56,231 nucleotides of DNA from JBCDGZ01 sp038750655 (GTDB taxonomy: Bacteria; Bacteroidota; Bacteroidia; Chitinophagales; Saprospiraceae), in the NCBI GenBank assembly GCA_038750655.1, contig JBCDGZ010000031.1, positions 1 to 56,231 of the forward strand, in the 5' to 3' direction. Made by a program: the position numbers and the translations under genes. This document shows, one piece after another, positions 15,035-21,211 of this stretch; positions within the stretch are counted from its first letter, which is position 1; every line of letters begins with the position of its first letter. A model generated the notes under the pieces. That model was not told the DNA's origin. It did no database searches and saw only the letters and a list, made by a program, of their open reading frames with translations.

Positions 15035-16090
15035 TTATGGCCAGTAGGCTTTGTCGAATGTAATAACCGCTTGCTTGTTCAGCTCGCCGAGCTTGGTCAA
15101 AGACAATTGGTCTTCCTTGAAATCTCCCCAGGACTGCAACAGCTCAGAACTTTTGGCTTCTGGGTTGACGGGATATTCGTAATTCCGCATTGCAAACTTC
15201 TCCTGTACATCCTTACTTACCAAATATTCGATAAACTTAATGGCATTTTCTTTATTCGGTGCGTTCTTGGCTACCCCAATTCCACTGATGTTGATATGGG
15301 TACCCCGATTTTCTTGATTGGGAAAAAAGACGCTCACTGCCTTGCCTGCGGCAATCTCCGTCGAATCCGTGGAGTTCAGCAATTTACCCAGATAATAGGT
15401 GTTGATCACCGCCAGCTCGCCTTCGCCGGCCAAAATCGCCTTCACTTGATCGCGATCATTGCCTTTAGGTGGTCTGGCAAAGTTGTCCACTACGGCAGCC
15501 GCCCATTTACCAGCCGCGTCCTCTCCATCATTGGCAATAATGGAAGCCATCAACGACTGGTTATAAATGTTACCCGAAGAACGAATCAGGATTTTCTTCT
15601 TCCACTTTGGATTGGCCAGGTCTTCGTAAGTAGACAATTGCTCAGGTTGGATCTTATTGGGATCATAAACAATGACACGGGCCCGCTTGGTCAGGCCGTA
15701 CCACTGGTTATCCGTATCGCGCAGATGGGCAGGAATGGTTTGGTTCAACAGCTCTGAGCTGATGGGCTGCAACAGCCCTTTGTCTTTAGCTCTCACCAGT
15801 CTTCCGGCATCTACGGTAATCAGCAAATCGGCGGGAGACTGTGCTCCCTCGTTTTCCATCTTCTGTATCAATTCGTCGGCACTCGCTTTAACTACATTGA
15901 CCTCAATACCGGTTTGCTCGGTAAAGGCCGCAAAAATCTCCTTATCAGTATCGTAATGTCGGTGGGTGTAGAGGTTAATGACTTGTTGTTCCTCAGACTT
16001 CTCAGCAGATTTGTCATCGGCGGAGGGTTGTTCATTGCAAGAGCACAACAGCAGTAGGAGCAATAATTTTATGGACAATCTGGTCATCAT
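15035..16090 (-). CDS. Ferric-iron-binding lipoprotein (FbpA/FutA type)
   Basis: I start it at the ATG at 16090 rather than the TTG one codon earlier. A lipoprotein signal ends at LLLLLLCSC near residues 10-18, so it is probably anchored to the membrane. The mature part is an FbpA-type receptor: INLYTHRHYDTDKE at the N-terminus, then NTYYLGKLLNS with the adjacent tyrosines that coordinate ferric iron in this family, and GTHINISGIGVAKNAPN in the second lobe. It captures Fe(III) for the adjacent permease and ATPase. First gene of the operon; palindromes upstream (16115-16125, 16138-16150) probably mediate iron-responsive control. Confidence 0.9.
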   Translation of the reverse strand: MMTRLSIKLLLLLLLCSCNEQPSADDKSAEKSEEQQVINLYTHRHYDTDKEIFAAFTEQTGIEVNVVKASADELIQKMENEGAQSPADLLITVDAGRLVRAKDKGLLQPISSELLNQTIPAHLRDTDNQWYGLTKRARVIVYDPNKIQPEQLSTYEDLANPKWKKKILIRSSGNIYNQSLMASIIANDGEDAAGKWAAAVVDNFARPPKGNDRDQVKAILAGEGELAVINTYYLGKLLNSTDSTEIAAGKAVSVFFPNQENRGTHINISGIGVAKNAPNKENAIKFIEYLVSKDVQEKFAMRNYEYPVNPEAKSSELLQSWGDFKEDQLSLTKLGELNKQAVITFDKAYWP

Positions 16091-16114
16091 CAATGTAAAT
16101 TAGAGGTTAATAAT

Positions 16115-16125
16115 GTTAATTTAAC
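16115..16125 (-). promoter_or_regulatory. 11-bp palindrome in the iron operon leader
   Basis: GTTAA-T-TTAAC is a perfect inverted repeat 25 bases upstream of the start of the iron-binding lipoprotein gene. It may be a second operator together with the palindrome at 16138-16150. Confidence 0.3.
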
Positions 16126-16137
16126 GCAATAATAACT

Positions 16138-16159
16138 ATTTAGACTAAATCCAAATACA
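16138..16159 (-). promoter_or_regulatory. Candidate metal-responsive operator and -7 element of the iron operon
   Basis: On the minus strand TGTATTTG (16159-16152) is one mismatch from TAnnTTTG, with a TTG about 22 bases upstream (16184-16182). The perfect palindrome ATTTAG-A-CTAAAT (16138-16150) lies just downstream, over the expected transcription start. The TTTAG-n-CTAAA form recalls DtxR/MntR-like boxes. Regulator identity is inference. Confidence 0.4.
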
Positions 16160-16277
16160 TTTAATTGATTTATTTGTACCTCAACTTCCGGGACCTAACC
16201 CACTATTCATCAACAGCTGAAGGAATGTTATCTTCCGGGCGACTGTATTTTTTCTGCCGCACTTTTTTTCTTAAAAC

Positions 16278-16309
16278 TTTGTGGGGATTGAGAAAAAGTT
16301 GTAAATTTG
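16278..16309 (+). promoter_or_regulatory. Promoter of tRNA-Arg / rpmB cluster (TTTG-N20-TAAATTTG)
   Basis: TTTG at 16278-16281 and TAAATTTG at 16302-16309 are separated by 20 bases, a full match to the Bacteroidota promoter consensus. Transcription would begin near 16316, about 88 bases before the tRNA, and could continue into rpmB, rpmG and the DUF4295 gene up to the terminator at 17299. Confidence 0.75.
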
Positions 16310-16403
16310 CGTTCCGGTTCAGAAGTATACCGGATACAGGTTTGAAATAGGGGTTCTTTTGAAGAAATCGCAGCCCTATTAAACAGCTGTACTTCAATAA
16401 TTT

Positions 16404-16477
16404 GGCTTTGTAGCTTAATTGGATAGAGCACCTGACTACGGATCAGGAGGTTGCAGGTTCGAGTCCTGCCAAAGTCA
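16404..16477 (+). tRNA. tRNA-Arg (anticodon ACG)
   Basis: A complete cloverleaf is visible. The acceptor GGCTTTG (16404-16410) pairs with CAAAGTC (16470-16476) with one G-T pair. The anticodon stem is CCTGA/TCAGG around the loop CTACGGA, giving anticodon ACG. The T arm is GCAGG-TTCGAGT-CCTGC (16453-16469) and the discriminator base is A. CCA is not encoded. An ACG anticodon is expected to be edited to ICG to read CGU, CGC and CGA. The tRNA lies 54 bases upstream of rpmB. Confidence 0.96.
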
Positions 16478-16531
16478 CTTAATACCTTCTTTGATAAGAA
16501 ATTTGTCAAAGAACTACTAAATCACAAAATC

Positions 16532-16780
16532 ATGTCGAAAGTTTGCCAATTGACGGGAAAACGGCCGATTACTGGAAATAACGTCTCTCATTCTAATCGT
16601 AGGACCAAGCGTCGTTTCCTTCCTAATCTGCAAAAGAAGCGTTTCTTTATCCCTGAGTTGAACAAGTGGGTTATTCTGAAGGTATCTGCTAAAGCCATTC
16701 GCAATATCAATCGCTTAGGTGTATATGCTTACCTCAAGAAGTTGGAACGCAAAGGTGTTGATACCGGCGTTAAGCTTTAG
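16532..16780 (+). CDS. rpmB: 50S ribosomal protein L28
   Basis: The 82-residue protein beginning MSKVCQLTGKRPITGNNVSH is L28, with the conserved N-terminal C-x-TGK-x-P-x-GN-x-VSHS motif, RRFLPNLQKKRFF and a C-terminal LERKG. The true start is the ATG at 16532; reading further upstream in frame would run into the tRNA. L28 is part of the large ribosomal subunit and is needed for 70S assembly. It is the first protein gene of the cluster with rpmG, DUF4295 and ftsY that is conserved in Bacteroidota. Confidence 0.97.
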   Translation: MSKVCQLTGKRPITGNNVSHSNRRTKRRFLPNLQKKRFFIPELNKWVILKVSAKAIRNINRLGVYAYLKKLERKGVDTGVKL

Positions 16781-16811
16781 TTGATTTTAAAAGTATCTTA
16801 AACGAGCAGTA

Positions 16812-17000
16812 ATGGCTAAGAAAAGTAAAGGCAATCGTTTACAAATTATCCTCGAATGTACGGAGCACAAAAAATCAGGTATGCCCGGTACTTCAAGGTA
16901 TGTAACACAGAAGAATCGCAAGAATACTCCTGATCGTTTGGAGTTAAAAAAATACAATCCCATACTCAAACGTATGACAGTCCACCGCGAGATTAAGTAG
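16812..17000 (+). CDS. rpmG: 50S ribosomal protein L33
   Basis: The 62-residue protein is L33: MAKKSKGNRLQIILECTEHK, then SRYVTQKNRKNTPDRLELKK and YNPILKRMTVHREIK. The zinc-binding cysteine pairs of the C+ form are absent (only one Cys, in LECTEHK), so this is the C- form that needs no zinc. It lies 31 bases after rpmB and 94 bases before the DUF4295 gene on the same strand, and is presumably co-transcribed. Confidence 0.97.
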   Translation: MAKKSKGNRLQIILECTEHKKSGMPGTSRYVTQKNRKNTPDRLELKKYNPILKRMTVHREIK

Positions 17001-17094
17001 TTAATTTCGCCATTGCACTGGCGTTTACCGCTAGAGTTACTTATATTAGGGCTGAACATAGAATCATATCCGATAATTAATCAAACGATCAATC

Positions 17095-17268
17095 ATGGCA
17101 AAAGTCAGTAAAAACGCAAGAGTCGCACAACGTGCCGCCAATGCCGGTTCCGGTCGCGACTTCGTCAAAGTCGTCAAAAGCATCAAAGATCCCAAGACAG
17201 GAAAGTACACTTACAAAGAAATGATGATCCACAAGGATGATGTCAAAGATTTCTTTGCAAAGAAATAA
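17095..17268 (+). CDS. DUF4295 small basic protein
   Basis: A 57-residue ORF from the ATG at 17095 to the TAA at 17266-17268 encodes MAKVSKNARVAQRAANAGSG followed by DFVKVVKSIKDPKTGKYTYK and a C-terminal VKDFFAKK. This matches DUF4295, a short lysine-rich protein found in Bacteroidota between rpmG and ftsY; its position and charge suggest a ribosome-associated role, which is not established. Immediately followed by a strong terminator at 17299. Confidence 0.9.
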   Translation: MAKVSKNARVAQRAANAGSGRDFVKVVKSIKDPKTGKYTYKEMMIHKDDVKDFFAKK

Positions 17269-17298
17269 TTGTATGCTTTGATTATACAAAAATTTGGT

Positions 17299-17333
17299 AA
17301 AAAGGCTTTTCTTGCATAAAGAAAAGCCTTTTT
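17299..17333 (+). terminator. Strong bidirectional-type terminator after the ribosomal cluster
   Basis: AAAAAGGCTTTTCTT (17299-17313) and AAGAAAAGCCTTTTT (17319-17333) form a perfect 15-bp stem with a GCATA loop and a T-tract. It separates rpmB-rpmG-DUF4295 from ftsY. Confidence 0.92.
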
Positions 17334-17377
17334 ACGTAGCCTCCGGCTCGGCGCAGGCCTAAACAGAAAACTATCTT

Positions 17378-18346
17378 ATGAGCTTTTTTAAGAAATTTTT
17401 TACGCGGGAAAAGAAAGAAGAACTGGATAAAGGCCTGGAAAAGACCAAAACGGGCTTCTTTTCCAAAATCTCCCGCGCCGTAGCCGGCAAGTCTACTGTT
17501 GATGTACAAGTACTCGACGAGCTGGAAAATATCCTTATCAGCTCGGATGTCGGACTGGATACGACGGTTAAAATCATCGAACGCATCGAAGCCCGCGTAG
17601 CTCGTGATAAATACATCAATACCAGCGAATTAAACGAAATCCTCCGCGATGAAATCGTTCAGCTCCTCGCCGAAAACAATACTCAGGAAATTGTCGATTT
17701 TAACCCACCTTCAGAACACCGTCCTTACATCTTGTTAGTAGTTGGGGTCAATGGAGTAGGGAAAACAACTTCTATCGGCAAATTAGCTCATCAGTACAAA
17801 AAAATGGGTAAAAAGGTGGTTTTAGGAGCAGCCGATACTTTCCGGGCAGCAGCCGTCGATCAGCTCAAAATCTGGTCGGAGCGCGTAGGCTGTGACTTCT
17901 ACAGCAAAGGAATGAATACCGACCCGGCGGCAGTAGCCTATGAGACGGTCCAGTATGCCATGAACAACGACTGCGATGTGGCCATTGTCGATACCGCCGG
18001 GCGCTTGCACACCAAGATTAACCTGATGAACGAGCTGTCCAAGATCAAACGCTCAATGGATAAGAGGCTGGACGGCGCGCCCCACGATGTCATGCTGGTC
18101 CTAGATGCCACAACGGGGCAAAATGCTATCGAACAGGCTACGCACTTCACCGCCGCAACAGAGGTCACTTCGCTCTGTCTGACCAAACTGGATGGGACCG
18201 CCAAGGGCGGCGTCGCCATCGGTATCAGCGATCAATTCAAAATTCCCATTAAATACATCGGTGTAGGGGAAGGGATTGATCAGCTGCAAGTCTTCAACAA
18301 GCGGGCCTTCGTCGATTCGCTTTTCAATAAGCCAGTTACGCAGTAA
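17378..18346 (+). CDS. ftsY: Signal recognition particle receptor FtsY
   Basis: The 322-residue protein has a short basic N-terminal amphipathic region (MSFFKKFFTREKKEE), a four-helix N domain and the SRP-type GTPase: G1 GVNGVGKT (123-130), the DTFRAAA insertion motif, DTAGR and TKLDGTAKGG. FtsY docks ribosome-SRP complexes to the Sec translocon and hydrolyses GTP with Ffh. It lacks the long acidic A domain of E. coli FtsY, as is usual in this phylum. Preceded by a terminator at 17299-17333, so it has its own promoter or is read through. Confidence 0.97.
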   Translation: MSFFKKFFTREKKEELDKGLEKTKTGFFSKISRAVAGKSTVDVQVLDELENILISSDVGLDTTVKIIERIEARVARDKYINTSELNEILRDEIVQLLAENNTQEIVDFNPPSEHRPYILLVVGVNGVGKTTSIGKLAHQYKKMGKKVVLGAADTFRAAAVDQLKIWSERVGCDFYSKGMNTDPAAVAYETVQYAMNNDCDVAIVDTAGRLHTKINLMNELSKIKRSMDKRLDGAPHDVMLVLDATTGQNAIEQATHFTAATEVTSLCLTKLDGTAKGGVAIGISDQFKIPIKYIGVGEGIDQLQVFNKRAFVDSLFNKPVTQ

Positions 18347-18433
18347 AAGTCGGTTTGGTTTTCAGATTATTGTTATATTTGATGGGTAAGCAATTATGGA
18401 TTAGGCAATTCTGCCCTAATAAAACCAATCCCC

Positions 18434-20461
18434 ATGTATACCCTACACCGCTCCGGCGAAAAAATACAGATCGAAAAGGAACCCGAGTACTTCACCGCCA
18501 TCCTTCCCAATCAACACCTGATTCAAGAAGTCAATAAGCTCAATGAGGTAGCCAATGTCAAGAAGGTTTTCCGCAATGTATATAAAATCAAGAGTAGTGA
18601 AACCGAGCGGGATGACTTGATGACTTACCTGCGTAGTAAGCACAATAGTCAGGCTGTTTACCATCATTCTTACAATCCGATAGGCGATAAAATTACCCGC
18701 TACTACCTCACGGATCAAATCATTGTCCGCTTTGTCCCCTCTACCTCCTCTACGGCAATCGAAAGCATTATGCAATCTTTCGGTATCCGTATGGTCAAAA
18801 GCTATAATGCCCTCCCTGATACCTACCTCTTTCAGGTGACCAGCTCGGCGGGTAAAAACCCCGTCAAGCTTTCCGCTGAACTCTATGAACACCAAGCCAT
18901 CCTGCTGGCCGAGCCCAACCTCATCAACCGATTTGACCGGGCCTACATGCCCAGCGACGAGCTATTCTCGAATCAATGGCACCTGCACAGTCAAGCAGGC
19001 ATCGAACTGGTAGCCGAGGCCAGCGTTGAGGCCCCGGCCGCCTGGGACATCAGCCGAGGCGATCGCCAGGTCGTCGTCGCCGTCATCGACGATGGCTTCG
19101 ACCTCTACCACCCCGATCTACAGGGCGATGGTAACAAGATCGTCTTTCCCAAAGACTACATCGACGGCGACACCCGCCCCTTCCCCGTTCGGGCCCACGG
19201 CGACTTTCACGGCACCCCCTGCGCAGGCGTCGCCATCGGCGAAGAAAACGGCAGCGGTATCGTCGGTATCGCTCCACAGTGCTCCTTTATGCCCATCCGC
19301 TTCGACCTCCGCGCCGACGACAATCTACTCTGGGAAATCTTCGACTACGCCGGCAAACACGCCGACATCTTGTCTTGCAGCTGGGGCCCCGTCCCCGTCT
19401 ACGCCCCTTTGCACACCATCCTCTACGAAAAATTCAGCGAGCTGGCCAAAACCGGTGGCCCAGGCGGCAACGGCTGCGCCATCTTCTTTGCGGCTGGCAA
19501 TTTCAACGCTCCGATCAAAGATATGGTCAATCCTGGTGGCTTCCAGTGGCGGCATCCTCGCTACGGGCTGCGCACCACCCGCACGGCCATTCTCAACGGC
19601 AATTGCGCCCACCCCGATGTCATCGCCGTATCGGCCTCGACGAGTCAGAACCGCAAAGCGGCCTACAGCAACTGGGGTAAAGAGATCTCCATTTGTGCGC
19701 CGAGCAACAACTGGAACCCCATCAATTCCAACGCCTACGCTCCCGGCCGAGGCATCTGGACCACCGACAACGAAAACTTCGGCCTGGGCTACGAGCGTGA
19801 CAGCCGCTACACCAGCGATTTTGGAGGGACGTCCTCAGCGACGCCGTTGGCTGCCGGCATTGCGGCACTGCTGCGCTCGGTAAACCCGGCGCTGACGCCG
19901 AAGCAGATAGAGACGATATTGCGAGAAACAGCGGATAAGATCGTAGATGATCAGCCCGATCCGGTGCTGGGGCAGCAAAGGGGCAGCTACGACGCCGGAG
20001 GGCACTCGGAGTGGTTTGGCTATGGCAAGGTCAACGCGGCCAAGGCGGTCCAGAAGGCGAAGGAGCTGGCGACGCCGGTGAGCGAGGAGCCGGTGGAGCC
20101 GACACCGGTGGAGCCAGAAGTGCCGGAGACACAGCTGGTCGAGGGGCTGTTTATTGTGGCGGCGCTGGTTAACCCCGCCGGAAAAGAGGCCGGGGCGGAA
20201 CACCTGACCTTGTTTAACAGCTCTCCCAAGGAGCTGCGCCTGGATGGCTGGGTACTGAGTAACGATAAGCAACGCAAGCAGTCTTTAGATGGCCTAAGCA
20301 TTGCTGCTGGGGATCACCTCAAGATTATGATGACGTCCAGACTTCGGCTGGCGAATAGGGGGGCGACATTGATGCTGTTGGATGCCGAAGGCCGGGAGGT
20401 GCATCGGGTTCGTTATACGGCGGCGGAGGCGAGGCGAGAGGGGTGGTCGATTCGATTTTGA
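18434..20461 (+). CDS. Subtilisin-like protease with C-terminal lamin-tail domain
   Basis: The 675-residue protein has an N-terminal region to about residue 190 resembling a propeptide, then an S8 domain with Asp219 (AVIDDGFDLYHPDL), His259 (DFHGTPCAGV) and Ser467 (GTSSATPLAAG). A Pro/Glu-rich linker (EEPVEPTPVEPEVPE) covers about residues 550-570. A lamin-tail (LTD) domain forms the end: AALVNPAGKEAGAEHLTLFN, LRLDGWVLSN and ANRGATLMLLDAEG. LTD domains usually occur in exported proteins, yet this protein begins MYTLHRSGEK with no signal peptide and no T9SS domain. It may act in the cytosol or leave by an unusual route. It ends 3 bp from the convergent LytTR gene. Confidence 0.88.
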   Translation: MYTLHRSGEKIQIEKEPEYFTAILPNQHLIQEVNKLNEVANVKKVFRNVYKIKSSETERDDLMTYLRSKHNSQAVYHHSYNPIGDKITRYYLTDQIIVRFVPSTSSTAIESIMQSFGIRMVKSYNALPDTYLFQVTSSAGKNPVKLSAELYEHQAILLAEPNLINRFDRAYMPSDELFSNQWHLHSQAGIELVAEASVEAPAAWDISRGDRQVVVAVIDDGFDLYHPDLQGDGNKIVFPKDYIDGDTRPFPVRAHGDFHGTPCAGVAIGEENGSGIVGIAPQCSFMPIRFDLRADDNLLWEIFDYAGKHADILSCSWGPVPVYAPLHTILYEKFSELAKTGGPGGNGCAIFFAAGNFNAPIKDMVNPGGFQWRHPRYGLRTTRTAILNGNCAHPDVIAVSASTSQNRKAAYSNWGKEISICAPSNNWNPINSNAYAPGRGIWTTDNENFGLGYERDSRYTSDFGGTSSATPLAAGIAALLRSVNPALTPKQIETILRETADKIVDDQPDPVLGQQRGSYDAGGHSEWFGYGKVNAAKAVQKAKELATPVSEEPVEPTPVEPEVPETQLVEGLFIVAALVNPAGKEAGAEHLTLFNSSPKELRLDGWVLSNDKQRKQSLDGLSIAAGDHLKIMMTSRLRLANRGATLMLLDAEGREVHRVRYTAAEARREGWSIRF

Positions 20462-20464
20462 GAA

Positions 20465-21211
20465 TTAGCTCAATAAATTCACCCGCTCCAAAAACGCTGC
20501 TTTCTTCTGCTCGGACAGCGACAGCTGCATTCCATTTTTCAACAAGACCTCTCCCTTCTGGGTACGGACATAGCTTTGCAGGCAGTGCAGGTTGATGATG
20601 AAAGAGCGATTGATGCGGAAAAAGTGAAGGTCGCAGAGGAGGTCCTCAAAGTGCTTGAGGGGCTTGGCCACGATGATCTTTTTACCTTCTTCCAGATGAA
20701 AAAGCGTGTAATTGCGGTCGGCTTCGCAGGCGATGATCCGATCCAGGTCGATGAAATGGTAGCCATTGGCGGCGGGGAGAGCGATTTTTTTGAAATCCTT
20801 GGCTTGGACATTGGTGGCCAGTGCTTGGAGGGAGGCCTGCCGATGGGCCTGCATGGACTGCACCCTTTTGACCGCTTGGCGGAGATAGGTGAAGTTGATG
20901 GGTTTGAGCAGATAGTCTACTGCGGAGATGCGGAAGGCCTGTACGGCGTACTGGTCGTAGGCGGTGGTGAAGACGATGCTGAAGTTGGGTTTGGGGAAAT
21001 ATTCTAGTAGGGCGAAGCCATTCTGCTCCGGCAGTTCGATGTCCAAAAAGACCAGGTCGGGAAGCTGCTGTTCGATGAGTTCAGCGCCTTGGGCAACGGT
21101 GGCTGCCTCGCCGATGAGAGCTACATCAGGACAGAAGCGAGCCAGCATATTTCGGAGGGTATCCCGGCCCTTGGGCTCGTCTTCAACAATAATCGCCTTT
21201 AATTTTTCCAT
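20465..21211 (-). CDS. LytTR-family response regulator
   Basis: The 248-residue protein has a receiver domain (acidic pocket Glu10/Asp11, phosphorylated Asp57 in FLDIELP, Lys103 in LLKPIN) and a LytTR DNA-binding domain from about residue 145 to the end, with RIIACEADRNYTLFHLEEGK and FFRINRSFIINLHCL. LytTR proteins bind direct repeats of about 9 bp spaced by two helical turns. Its ATG shares one base with the stop of the kinase gene (TAATG), so the pair is translationally coupled. A matching direct repeat upstream of the kinase gene (24240-24269) suggests autoregulation. Confidence 0.93.
   Translation of the reverse strand: MEKLKAIIVEDEPKGRDTLRNMLARFCPDVALIGEAATVAQGAELIEQQLPDLVFLDIELPEQNGFALLEYFPKPNFSIVFTTAYDQYAVQAFRISAVDYLLKPINFTYLRQAVKRVQSMQAHRQASLQALATNVQAKDFKKIALPAANGYHFIDLDRIIACEADRNYTLFHLEEGKKIIVAKPLKHFEDLLCDLHFFRINRSFIINLHCLQSYVRTQKGEVLLKNGMQLSLSEQKKAAFLERVNLLS

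Noticed and set aside
16451..16531. N-terminal extension of L28 starting inside the tRNA
   Set aside because: The TTG lies in the T arm of tRNA-Arg; L28 begins canonically at 16532.
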